Positions 45,237 through 54,055 of a stretch of DNA of 64,000 nucleotides are shown here, piece after piece. Origin of the DNA: an uncultured Prochlorococcus sp. (lineage in GTDB: Bacteria > Cyanobacteriota > Cyanobacteriia > PCC-6307 > Cyanobiaceae); contig NZ_CACMSM010000002.1 in NCBI RefSeq assembly GCF_902616385.1, forward strand, positions 1 through 64,000. The letters run 5' to 3'. The notes under the pieces were generated by a model. The model made no database searches, was not told the origin of the DNA, and saw nothing but the letters and a program-made list of their open reading frames with translations. Positions within the stretch are counted from its first letter, which is position 1, and each line of letters begins with the position of its first letter. Both the position numbers and the translations under genes were made by a program.

Positions 45237-46205
45237 TTATATTTTTTCAATTGAGGCTTTTAACAATTTTGCAGCATGATCAAAAGCTAAATTTTGGGCT
45301 TCTTTTGTCATACCTCCTATATGTGGAGTAATTGTAATTTGATTTTTATGATCTTTATGATATCTCATAATAGGATTTTTACTAATGTCATTAACTTCAT
45401 TAGAAAGAACATCAGTAGCATATTTTGCACTTTTATTTTTCTTCAAAAAATTTATTAAATGATTCTCATTTACCACCTCTCCTCGAGAGGTATTTATTAT
45501 TAATACTGAATCTTTGCAATAAGCAAGAAATTCTGAGTTTATCATTTGGTTTGTTTCTTCAGTCACATGAACATGTAAAGAAATTATATCAGAGCTAATT
45601 GCTAATTCTTCTAGAGTTAAAGATTGCCTAATCCTAGTATGAATTACCGATTTGTAAGGGTCATAGACTAAAACATTTGCTCCAAAGCTTTCTGCATAAT
45701 TTGCGAAAAATGTACCTAATCTTCCATATCCTATTACGCCAATTGTTAAAGAATCTATTTGTCTTCCGATAAATGGTTCGTAATCCCAATTTTTTTCACT
45801 TACATTATTATTTGCCTCTGGAATATTTCTAATACTTGCAATCATTAGAGCAAAAGCGTGTTCAGCAGTACTAGATATCTTATTGATAACATTTCTTTCC
45901 TCGGTTAATGAGATGATATTGATATTTTTATTTTTACAAAAATCTTTATCAATATGTACTGTGCCTGTTGAAGCTGTGCATATAAATTTAAGTGTATCAA
46001 ATTCTTTTAGATTATCTTTACCTAAAAAAATAGTCGACTTATTTGGATTAGTAAAGATTGCAAAGCTATCAGAATGTTTTTTAAAATCAATATATTCGCA
46101 ATCAGGCAAATAAACTATCTTACTTGCCGGAATACTTCTCAGAATCTTTTCTACATTTAGTAAATGAGAGATAGGAGTTATTACAAGAATTTTTCTTTTG
46201 ATCAT
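45237..46205 (-). CDS. D-isomer-specific 2-hydroxyacid dehydrogenase-like protein
   Basis: About 322 residues. The NAD motif GVIGYGRLGTFFANYA, the NTSRGEVV arginine loop and TPHIGGMT with the catalytic histidine mark the family. I place the start at the ATG at 46205, which overlaps the stop of the cytidylyltransferase gene as ATGA. A longer frame from 46253 would overlap that gene by 52 bases and adds nothing conserved. It oxidises or reduces a 2-hydroxy/2-keto acid; in this block the substrate may be linked to the nonulosonate. Confidence 0.82.
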   Translation of the reverse strand: MIKRKILVITPISHLLNVEKILRSIPASKIVYLPDCEYIDFKKHSDSFAIFTNPNKSTIFLGKDNLKEFDTLKFICTASTGTVHIDKDFCKNKNINIISLTEERNVINKISSTAEHAFALMIASIRNIPEANNNVSEKNWDYEPFIGRQIDSLTIGVIGYGRLGTFFANYAESFGANVLVYDPYKSVIHTRIRQSLTLEELAISSDIISLHVHVTEETNQMINSEFLAYCKDSVLIINTSRGEVVNENHLINFLKKNKSAKYATDVLSNEVNDISKNPIMRYHKDHKNQITITPHIGGMTKEAQNLAFDHAAKLLKASIEKI

Positions 46206-46903
46206 TTCTGAAGATGACTCTTTATGATTATATCTGCCAGTAACAAATCCCACTTTGTATCAATATTGATGTTAGAGGGTTCTTTCATAATATAGGCTAA
46301 ACTTTTGTCCCCTCCAAATCTATAACTTTCTTTAACAAGTTTATCTCTAGAAATCAAATATATTGATCCATTTCTTATATAAGCATCTGGCTTTAATTCT
46401 TGTCTGCGCGATGAGTTTTCTGGAACAGCAAAATCTCTAATGTAACCATTAACTATTTTTTTAATTCTTGCAGGGTGATGATCCTCTAATTTTGAAACTC
46501 CTATAACAGAATCGACCTTATTTTTTAAAAATAATCTTACACAATTATCAATATCTAATGCAGTCTTAAAAGGATTAGTACACATTAGTTCTACTACTAA
46601 ATCATATTTGTTTTTTTCTTCTTCTTCGCAATATTCAACAGCATGCTTTAGAGCATCTGCAGAAGTTGCAGTATCTGAAGCAAGATGGGAGGGTCTTATA
46701 AAGGGTACATCTATTCCCCTTTTCATCCCATATTCTGCTATCTCTTCATCATCAGTTGAAAGTATATATCTATCTAATAGTTTTGATTTTAATGCTTCTT
46801 TAAAAGTATATTCAATAAGAGGTTTTCCATCTAAGAGAGCTAGATTCTTTTTTGGGATTCCTTTGGATCCTCCTCTCGCAAGTGTTATTCCTATAACACG
46901 CAT
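46202..46903 (-). CDS. neuA: Acylneuraminate cytidylyltransferase (NeuA-like)
   Basis: A 233-residue CMP-sugar synthetase. TLARGGSKGIPKKN at 7-20 is the CTP-binding signature; STDDEEIAEYG and LMCTNPFKTALDID follow as in the family. It activates a nonulosonic acid or related 2-keto sugar as the CMP derivative. The NeuB-like synthase lies 89 bases upstream, and the dehydrogenase gene overlaps its stop. Which acid (sialic, legionaminic, pseudaminic or other) cannot be told. Confidence 0.88.
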   Translation of the reverse strand: MRVIGITLARGGSKGIPKKNLALLDGKPLIEYTFKEALKSKLLDRYILSTDDEEIAEYGMKRGIDVPFIRPSHLASDTATSADALKHAVEYCEEEEKNKYDLVVELMCTNPFKTALDIDNCVRLFLKNKVDSVIGVSKLEDHHPARIKKIVNGYIRDFAVPENSSRRQELKPDAYIRNGSIYLISRDKLVKESYRFGGDKSLAYIMKEPSNINIDTKWDLLLADIIIKSHLQK

Positions 46904-46992
46904 AAAAAATAAAATTTCTTTAATTATAAATCAAATATCACTAAAGTAATTTTTATAAGTTTGCAAATTTAATATTTAATTTTTGCTGTATA

Positions 46993-47805
46993 TTATTTTT
47001 TATCAAATCGTCCTCTATATGAATCTCTTGAAGGTATTTCTATATCTTGATAATCAATTCCATGATCTATCATACTATTTTTGTTCTCTTTTATGTATTC
47101 AGTAATGAATTTCATTTCATCAGGTAAAACCGCAAATTTATTATCTCTTCCAGGTAAATTTTTATCTGTAGTAAAATGTTTTTCTATAGCTATAGGATTA
47201 AGATTAATACATGATAATGTGGATTTAATTCCTAATGTATGATCACTGAATCCTACCTTTTCAAAATATTTTCTTAAATGTTTTATGCGTGGCAAATTAA
47301 TATTTTTTGAGCTGCATGGATAAGCTGATACACAATGCATAACAATTAATTCATTATCCCAATTTTCAAAAAGATCGTGAACTGAGATAATCTCCTCTTC
47401 ATTAGCCGTACCTGTAGATAAGTAAATCCTATAAAAATTATTTTTACAGTAATTTAACAAATCAAGATTTGAAATTTCAAAGCTTGGTATTTTAATTGAT
47501 TCGCAACCAATTTTTTTTAAAAGTTTTGCGTCTTCTATAGAAAAAGCAGAACTAAGAAAATTTATGGAATTTTCCTTACATTTATTTTTTAAAAAATAAT
47601 GACTTTCTTCAGATAATTCTGCATTTTGATAGATTTCTCTCCTACCATCATTATCCCACTCTCCATTTTCTAACCTACTTACTTTCCAAGTTTGAAATTT
47701 TGCAATATGGCAACCTGCTTTTTTTGCCTCTACAATCATTTTTTCTGCAATCTCCATATTCCCCATATGGTTCCAGCCAATTTCAGCTATTAAATAAGGA
47801 TTCAT
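46993..47805 (-). CDS. neuB: NeuB-like nonulosonate synthase lacking the SAF domain
   Basis: A 270-residue TIM-barrel protein. IAEIGWNHMGNMEIAEKMI, AKFQTWKV, FLSSAFSIEDA, KIPSFEISNLDLL, LSTGTANEEEI and GFSDHTLGI appear in NeuB order. It condenses PEP with an aldose to a 2-keto acid. The family normally has about 340 residues with a C-terminal antifreeze-like SAF domain that completes the partner's active site. Here the chain stops just after RDSYRGRF. The 89 bases downstream hold no SAF remnant, so this is a short form and not a recent truncation. Confidence 0.82.
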   Translation of the reverse strand: MNPYLIAEIGWNHMGNMEIAEKMIVEAKKAGCHIAKFQTWKVSRLENGEWDNDGRREIYQNAELSEESHYFLKNKCKENSINFLSSAFSIEDAKLLKKIGCESIKIPSFEISNLDLLNYCKNNFYRIYLSTGTANEEEIISVHDLFENWDNELIVMHCVSAYPCSSKNINLPRIKHLRKYFEKVGFSDHTLGIKSTLSCINLNPIAIEKHFTTDKNLPGRDNKFAVLPDEMKFITEYIKENKNSMIDHGIDYQDIEIPSRDSYRGRFDKK

Positions 47806-47904
47806 AATATTATTATTTTTAAAACTTTAGCATATGAATATTATTCCTACTTCTTGCTATCGTGATTAAAGATCTAATTAATATTGAATTAAAAATATAA
47901 TTCT

Positions 47905-49140
47905 ATGACTAAATATACAAAGATTTTAGCTTTTGATCTGAACTATAAAGCTAATTATCGTTTTGTATCACTTTATAAAACTTTTAAAGATAATAATTAT
48001 GAACTATTTTTAATTTGCGATGATGCTGCTTTTAAAAAAAATAATGAAAATATTAATGGATTATTAATCAAAAATATTTCTAGTTATTCTTCAAAAAACT
48101 ATTTAAGCATATTAAATTATGAAACCCCATCTTTGGTAATAGTATTAGGAATAAATAATTTGAAAATTAGAGCTTTAAATAGATGCTGTAAATTTCTAGA
48201 GATACCAATCATGTTATTAGAACATGGCGTTACTTCCGCATCTGGTTTAACAAATTCAAAAAGATTTAATTCAAAAAAGTTTATTTTAAAAAGATTTAAA
48301 AGAATCATAAAGGGAGAATTAATAAAAGATTATTTTTTCTACATTAGATATTTATTTCTAACCAATTCATCTATAAAAGATTGGAGTTTGTTTTCTATAG
48401 AAAGTTTTGCAAAATTAATTGGAAAAGATATACCCTCAAAGGATTGGAATTATTCAGCTTATTGTGTGTTTCTAGATTCAGATAGATTGCAATTAATGCA
48501 TCAACTAAAAAATAAAATAGATAAAAGTAAAATTCATGTCGTAGGAAATTATGATTTAAATTTATTTGATATTGCTACTGAAAATTTTAATTCTTATAAC
48601 AATAATAATTCTAGTAAAACAGTTTTATATATTGACTCTGATTGTGTATTTAGAACTTTTGATGGGAAATTAAAATTATATTTTGATTATATAAATAGAA
48701 TAAAAAGAATACTAAATAAAAGTGGCTATAAACTTAACATTAAACTCCATCCAAATGGTATTAATAGGGGTTTAAATCAAAAATTAGCAAATTATCATAT
48801 AAAAACCATTTTTGATGCAGATTTTATATCAGAATTAATGAATTCTAAATTTGTTATTAGCGAACCAAGTAGTTTGACATCATTAGTTGGTTTGACTGGG
48901 ATCCCAATCCTTACACCAACTATAAAACCTTTTAATAAAAAAAGATACGGTCAAATATTTGATGAATACCCTAATAGAAAAAATTTCTCTTCATATTCAG
49001 AACTTGAGAATTTTTTAAATCAACAAAAAATCTACTCTAATAAAACTAAAGTAAATATTTGGATTGAAAAATATGCTGGTCCTTTACCACCTTCAGAATT
49101 CCCATTAAGAGTTATAAAAGTAATTAAAAATATTATTTAA
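47905..49140 (+). CDS. Putative GT-B glycosyltransferase
   Basis: A 411-residue protein I do not firmly recognise. It has LLEHGVTSASGL, a HVVGNYDLNLF linker, VLYIDSDCVFRTF, then NIKLHPNGINRGL and FVISEPSSLTSLVGLTGIPILTP. 'KLHP' followed by 'EPSSLTS' is the donor-site pattern of polysialyl- and CDP-glycerol-type GT-B transferases. The neighbouring NeuA/NeuB genes, divergent across 99 bases, make a CMP-nonulosonate transferase a fair guess. Its stop overlaps the convergent glycosyltransferase gene by four bases. Confidence 0.55.
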   Translation: MTKYTKILAFDLNYKANYRFVSLYKTFKDNNYELFLICDDAAFKKNNENINGLLIKNISSYSSKNYLSILNYETPSLVIVLGINNLKIRALNRCCKFLEIPIMLLEHGVTSASGLTNSKRFNSKKFILKRFKRIIKGELIKDYFFYIRYLFLTNSSIKDWSLFSIESFAKLIGKDIPSKDWNYSAYCVFLDSDRLQLMHQLKNKIDKSKIHVVGNYDLNLFDIATENFNSYNNNNSSKTVLYIDSDCVFRTFDGKLKLYFDYINRIKRILNKSGYKLNIKLHPNGINRGLNQKLANYHIKTIFDADFISELMNSKFVISEPSSLTSLVGLTGIPILTPTIKPFNKKRYGQIFDEYPNRKNFSSYSELENFLNQQKIYSNKTKVNIWIEKYAGPLPPSEFPLRVIKVIKNII

Positions 49141-50411
49141 TTTGTAATCCAATTATTTGAGTTTTTATTTTTGAAATTTGTATTAGTAAGATTTCGATTT
49201 ACCTTTTCTATATGTTCATAAGCCATCAAGGTTTTCATAACTATTTGGTGTTCTGAGAGATTTTGTTTCGCAAATAATCTTCCTTTTTTTATTTTCTGTT
49301 TTAAGTTATCTTTTAAATAATCATCAATTATTTGATCTATACAATTAATATATGAATTCAAAAAATTATCTTTAGCAATATATACAAGAGATTCGTCAAA
49401 ATAATCACATGATGCTTCCTTGCTACATATAACTGGGATACCTAAAGTTAATGCTTCTGCTATTCCTCTCGGTAAACCCTCTCCATATACTGATGGTAGA
49501 ACTAGAATTGGAAAATTATTTTTTTGTATTAAAAGTGGGTTTTCCTTAACTCCATGAAACTTTATATTTTCATTATTTTTTTTAATTTGAATTATTTCAT
49601 CTTTATTTAATGAGTCTCTTGAAGATTTATCAATACCACCATAAACTGAAGATTTTAAATTTTTAAAATTTTTTGATATTTCGATGAATCTCAATATACC
49701 TTTTGATTTTAATAGTCTACCAAGATATATTAGATGAAAATTTATTGCTAATTTATTTTTAGATAATTTTATAGATTTTTCCCATCTATTATTTTTAGAT
49801 TTAACAAAGTAATAATCTGGCACTCCAGATCCATTTATCAAAAAGTTTTTATTACTTGAAATTTTAATTATATTTTCTATAAATTTCATATCATTTTTAT
49901 TTTGGAAAATAAATGAAGTTCTTTTTGATGATTTTTCTAAAAAATTTCTGCCAATTTTTCTATATGAGAGAAAACCTATTATTTTTATTATGAAAATAAA
50001 TATTGTTTTTTTTAATCCTTTTGTTCTAGATATTTGACCTAATCCCGCAAATGAAATTATGCAAGGTATCCCAAATATAAATGATGCTATCGTAGTTAAA
50101 AAGTTTGTCTTTAAAGTATGTGAATGTACAATTCTAGGCTTAAATATTCTGAAGATTAATATTATTCTTAATAAGCTTAAAAAAAACATTATCAAATTTT
50201 TGTTGCCAGATCTAAAAACCCTCAAAGGTATATGTAATGATATTTTTGATAGTTCTAGAGTATTTTTATCAATCGGAGATAAGGTTACTAAATAATTTTT
50301 TTCATCTTTAAATTTTCTTAAAAGAAGATTTCTATAATGAAATAAATACCAACTACTATTAGCTATTAAAATAATTGGTCTATAATTTATATTATTCATC
50401 TTATTATTCAT
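49137..50411 (-). CDS. Family 4 glycosyltransferase
   Basis: A 424-residue GT-B protein with SHTLKTNFLTTIASFIFGIPCIISFAGLG in the acceptor half and IYLGRLLKSKGILRFIE then LPSVYGEGLPRGIAEALTLGIPVI in the donor half. The E-x7-E motif is intact. The start at 50411 overlaps the upstream methyltransferase gene by eight bases; the second methionine at 50399 would avoid this. It is the last gene of the minus-strand transferase cassette. Confidence 0.85.
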   Translation of the reverse strand: MNNKMNNINYRPIILIANSSWYLFHYRNLLLRKFKDEKNYLVTLSPIDKNTLELSKISLHIPLRVFRSGNKNLIMFFLSLLRIILIFRIFKPRIVHSHTLKTNFLTTIASFIFGIPCIISFAGLGQISRTKGLKKTIFIFIIKIIGFLSYRKIGRNFLEKSSKRTSFIFQNKNDMKFIENIIKISSNKNFLINGSGVPDYYFVKSKNNRWEKSIKLSKNKLAINFHLIYLGRLLKSKGILRFIEISKNFKNLKSSVYGGIDKSSRDSLNKDEIIQIKKNNENIKFHGVKENPLLIQKNNFPILVLPSVYGEGLPRGIAEALTLGIPVICSKEASCDYFDESLVYIAKDNFLNSYINCIDQIIDDYLKDNLKQKIKKGRLFAKQNLSEHQIVMKTLMAYEHIEKVNRNLTNTNFKNKNSNNWITN

Positions 50412-51036
50412 TTATTTTTATTAGATATATTGATCGCAATGAATTAGATATTTTTTTGCTACTTAAAATTTTACCAATCTTAAAGAGATCATTTTTAGTA
50501 TGAACATATTTGTAATGATTATTAGTGTTATTATTTATAAGATCAATAATTAAGTAATTAACTTTATATTTAATAGAAAATAATTTTATTGCATTTTGAA
50601 ATTTATTAAATTCATATTCGTGTGGCCAGTTAATACATATCAAAATATTTCTTGAAAATTTTTTACTTTCAAACTCTTTTATATATAAATCATTATCAAA
50701 AATAGATCCTTTTATTAAATTTATTTTATCCTTGAAAATAAACTTACAGGCATTTATTATATTTTGATCTAAGTCAATTGCTATTTTCTGCTTACAATTT
50801 ATTCTGCTTATAATTTCACATAATCCACAACCTATTTCGATAGCATTATCAAATTCAAAAGAATTTACCAAATTCACCACTTCCTCTTTGTAGGGTCTTA
50901 AAAAGTAATTTGATTTAATGTGCCATGATTTAAATTTAAAAATTTTGAATAAAATATAGTTTTTAAATAAATGGAATAAACCCAGAAATAAGAATCTTTT
51001 CTTTATAGATAATAATTTTTTTATTTTTTTTTTCAT
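50404..51036 (-). CDS. Class I methyltransferase-like protein
   Basis: A 210-residue protein with a basic N-terminus (KKKIKKLLSIKKR), then AIEIGCGLCEIISRI as motif I and KIAIDLDQNIINACKFIF as motif II. The later part is divergent. It starts inside the stop of the deacetylase-like gene (ATGA overlap), so expression is coupled. Target unknown. Confidence 0.65.
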   Translation of the reverse strand: MKKKIKKLLSIKKRFLFLGLFHLFKNYILFKIFKFKSWHIKSNYFLRPYKEEVVNLVNSFEFDNAIEIGCGLCEIISRINCKQKIAIDLDQNIINACKFIFKDKINLIKGSIFDNDLYIKEFESKKFSRNILICINWPHEYEFNKFQNAIKLFSIKYKVNYLIIDLINNNTNNHYKYVHTKNDLFKIGKILSSKKISNSLRSIYLIKINE

Positions 51037-51794
51037 AATGATTGATTTGCTGACCTCTTATAATTTCTAATCTTTCTTAGAGATTGTATTGATTTAGCAG
51101 TAAAAATTTCTAATGTTTTTACTACGAATGGTGATGGAGTTGGTATAGAAATGTACTCTTCGAAAGGTATAATTCTGTTTCTATTTAATTTAATGAAATC
51201 TATTATTTTATTAATATCCTTTTTATTTAATGAATTTGAGTGAATACATAATGTAGTAACACCAAAACCTAAATTAAAAGGCATCGATGAATTTTGAGGA
51301 ATAAATTCAATTCCACTTCTTTGATATGGGAAAAAGCCATATCCATCAGTAATTTGTTTAAAACCTAATTTTTTTAAACAATCTAATGTTATTTCATCAA
51401 AAGAATGGGATGGAGCCATAAATACGGGTTGCCAGCAATTATTTTTTTTTAAAATTGATTTTCCTTTTTCAAGAAGAGAATATTGATATTTAAAACTATG
51501 TCCGGCAAATTCTGATCTGTTATTTATTTTTAGAAGTCCTGAAGAGTTTGAAGTATATTTGTGAAATGTCCCATGCTGTGCAATTGTATCCCCATAATCT
51601 TTATAGGTATTAATGATCTCAAAAAATTTATCTTTATATTCATAAGTTAATAACTTTTTATCTTGATTATCAGGAATAACTCCAAGAAGTGATCTTATCC
51701 CAAGCTGAATTAAATGTTCCTTTATATAAAGAAAAGATTCCCAATTCATATTTGGACAAATATCATCAAATCGTAAAATAATTTTTGTATCCAT
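51033..51794 (-). CDS. DUF2334 polysaccharide-deacetylase-like protein
   Basis: A 253-residue protein starting ILRFDDICPNMNW, with RSLLGVIPDNQD, DTIAQHGTFHKY and MAPSHSFDEITLDCLKKLGF. The Asp-Asp pair near the N-terminus and the H-x3-H motif parallel the metal site of NodB-type deacetylases; this layout is the DUF2334 branch. It may remove an acetyl group from a sugar in the glycan or its lipid-linked precursor. It is in the middle of a glycosyltransferase cassette, two bases after the preceding gene. Confidence 0.75.
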   Translation of the reverse strand: MDTKIILRFDDICPNMNWESFLYIKEHLIQLGIRSLLGVIPDNQDKKLLTYEYKDKFFEIINTYKDYGDTIAQHGTFHKYTSNSSGLLKINNRSEFAGHSFKYQYSLLEKGKSILKKNNCWQPVFMAPSHSFDEITLDCLKKLGFKQITDGYGFFPYQRSGIEFIPQNSSMPFNLGFGVTTLCIHSNSLNKKDINKIIDFIKLNRNRIIPFEEYISIPTPSPFVVKTLEIFTAKSIQSLRKIRNYKRSANQSL

Positions 51795-51796
51795 AT

Positions 51797-52891
51797 TTAT
51801 TTAAATATCAAATTGTTGTATTTTTCAAAAATAACTTTTTCATGAAATATATATGATCTTGGTTTTGGATCAATAATTTCATTGTTTTTTAAAACTTTAA
51901 TAATAGTCTTTGCCATTTCATCAGGATTGTCTTTATCTATGAGATATCCCCATTCATTTTCCCCAATAATTTCTTGAGAACCAATACAGTCAGTAGCTAT
52001 TAATGGAGTCCCAATTGCCATTGCTTCAATCAATACATTTGGCAACCCTTCATGCCTAGATGATAATACATAGACATTTGCTTCTCTTATATATGGGTAA
52101 GGGTTTGATATTATGCCAGGCAAATAAACTAAGTCATTTAGTCCAAGTCTTTCAATTAAGTTAACAAGGTTTTTTCTCTGGCTTCCCTCTCCTATTATTA
52201 TTAGTGAACAATTAATTTGTCTTGATACCTTTGCAAATGATTTTATTAATATGTCATATCCTTTAACATCTTCAAGTCTGCCAACACTTACTATTGTAGG
52301 TTTTTCAAATACTTTTTTATATTTTATATTGATCTTAGACTTTGATTGCTTGATTAATTTATTAGAAAAAGATGGATTATAAATTACTTCGATATCATTT
52401 AATGGTAATTTTAATGTTTCAGATAAATCCTTAGCTACACCATGCGAAACTGCAATAACACTATTTGCAAATCTGTATGTTATCGAAGCAATTTTCTTGA
52501 AAAAAAAGTTATATAATTTTGATTTTTTTAATTCCTTTGAAAAGACACCTCTTTCACTTATAAAAACCTTGCTTTTTGGAGATGCTATTTTTGAAGATAT
52601 AATTACAAAAATATTTAAATAATTTAAACAAGTTACTATCGCATATGGTTTTCTTCTTACTAAAAAAAAGATTAATTGAAAGAAAGAATGTGTAATTTTT
52701 TTCTTTCGAAAAAATGTACATTTAATTTCAGAATTAATTTCATCTTTAAGATCAGATGGACTACCGATTACTAATATTTCAATTTTGTTTTTATTAGCAA
52801 AGAAAATATTTGCAAGTCTTATAAATGTTTTTTGTGCACCTCCCGTTCTTAGATTTGGTAGAATAAAAAGTATCTCTTTATTTTTTCTCAT
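51797..52891 (-). CDS. Family 4 glycosyltransferase
   Basis: A 364-residue GT-B protein. FILPNLRTGGAQKTFIRLANIF at the start, VSVGRLEDVKGYDILIKSF in the middle and LSSRHEGLPNVLIEAMAIGTPLIATD as donor site are all standard. The start overlaps the stop of the upstream transferase by one base (TAATG). It adds one sugar to the repeat unit on the cytoplasmic face. Confidence 0.9.
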   Translation of the reverse strand: MRKNKEILFILPNLRTGGAQKTFIRLANIFFANKNKIEILVIGSPSDLKDEINSEIKCTFFRKKKITHSFFQLIFFLVRRKPYAIVTCLNYLNIFVIISSKIASPKSKVFISERGVFSKELKKSKLYNFFFKKIASITYRFANSVIAVSHGVAKDLSETLKLPLNDIEVIYNPSFSNKLIKQSKSKINIKYKKVFEKPTIVSVGRLEDVKGYDILIKSFAKVSRQINCSLIIIGEGSQRKNLVNLIERLGLNDLVYLPGIISNPYPYIREANVYVLSSRHEGLPNVLIEAMAIGTPLIATDCIGSQEIIGENEWGYLIDKDNPDEMAKTIIKVLKNNEIIDPKPRSYIFHEKVIFEKYNNLIFK

Positions 52892-54009
52892 TAAATCAAA
52901 TCTTTATAAATTTTTAAGTAACTATCACTCATTTTTTTTATTGAAAAATCTTTATCTACAATTTTTTCATTAATTATTGAAATAGTATTTTTTTCTTTGA
53001 TAGATAGTTTATTAAATTCTTGAAATGCTTTAAAAAGACTATTTTCATCTTCAATTTTAGATATAAATTTTTTATTTCTTAAAATATCTTTCACATCACC
53101 AACATCAGTACTAATACAGAGTGTTCCACAAGCCATAGATTCTAAAACAACTAAAGGAAAAGCTTCACTAAGAGAAGATGTAATATGAAGGTCAATTGCA
53201 TTCATAACAGCGCAAATATCATTTTCTATCCCTTTCAATATAATTATTTCTTGTAAACTATATTTGTTTATTAGCTTTTTAAGTTGAAGATTTTTCTTAT
53301 CAATATTTTTGCCAACCAATAAATATTTGAATTTTAAGCCTGTTTTTTTTATAAGATTAATTGTCTTAAATAAGGTTATATGATCCTTACTCGGGTCATG
53401 TCTAGCAACAGTACCATACAAATTCTCTTTAATATTTATATTTAATTTTTCTCTATATCTTCTTCTTAGTTCAAAAGACCTTTTAAACTTTTTTGTATCA
53501 ATCCCATTATTAATTATAACAATTTTTCTTTTATTAAAGCCATATTTTAAATGTTCTATCTTTGATCTTTTTGCACACATAATTATTTTTTTTGGAACTA
53601 TATGTGACAATAGGCCATTTAGTTTAGCAATTATTATTGTTGTTTTTTTATTTAATTTAGGACTTAGTGTTGAATGATGAATACCCCAAACAATATTTCT
53701 TTTATTTACTAAATATGATGTAATTCCTCCAATTAAATTGGCATGATACATCCATGTTTGAATAATATCCGGGTCATGCATTTTTATGATTTTAGCTAAA
53801 TTAATTATTTTTTTTAAAAAGGAAAAATCCAAAGATAAATTTATACAAAAGATCTCGAAACCTTTATCTCTGAATTTTTTACCGTATTTACCTTCTCCTC
53901 TTAAAGAAATTATAAAATGCTTATTTGTATCTGAATTATTTACAAAATTATATAAAGTAGCTTCAGCTCCTCCATCTTCTAATCCTGTTATTATATGTAC
54001 AATTCTCAT
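52891..54009 (-). CDS. Family 4 glycosyltransferase
   Basis: A 372-residue GT-B protein. IVHIITGLEDGGAEATLYNFV is the acceptor start, TWMYHANLIGGI and GTVARHDPSKDHITLF follow, and SSLSEAFPLVVLESMACGTLCISTD is the donor site. It is a relative of, but clearly distinct from, the gene at 51797. The ABC flippase lies 46 bases upstream on the same strand. Confidence 0.9.
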   Translation of the reverse strand: MRIVHIITGLEDGGAEATLYNFVNNSDTNKHFIISLRGEGKYGKKFRDKGFEIFCINLSLDFSFLKKIINLAKIIKMHDPDIIQTWMYHANLIGGITSYLVNKRNIVWGIHHSTLSPKLNKKTTIIIAKLNGLLSHIVPKKIIMCAKRSKIEHLKYGFNKRKIVIINNGIDTKKFKRSFELRRRYREKLNINIKENLYGTVARHDPSKDHITLFKTINLIKKTGLKFKYLLVGKNIDKKNLQLKKLINKYSLQEIIILKGIENDICAVMNAIDLHITSSLSEAFPLVVLESMACGTLCISTDVGDVKDILRNKKFISKIEDENSLFKAFQEFNKLSIKEKNTISIINEKIVDKDFSIKKMSDSYLKIYKDLI

Positions 54010-54055
54010 AAATTAAAATTAATTTAAAGTTATTTTGAATAAAAAAATTTTATGA

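Noticed and set aside
46206-46253. N-terminal extension of the 2-hydroxyacid dehydrogenase (start at 46253)
   Set aside because: It would overlap the cytidylyltransferase gene by 52 bases and has no family-like sequence. The ATG at 46205 makes a clean ATGA overlap.
46993-47805. NeuB as a recently truncated gene
   Set aside because: The chain ends cleanly and only 89 bases separate it from the next gene, with no trace of a SAF domain in any frame.
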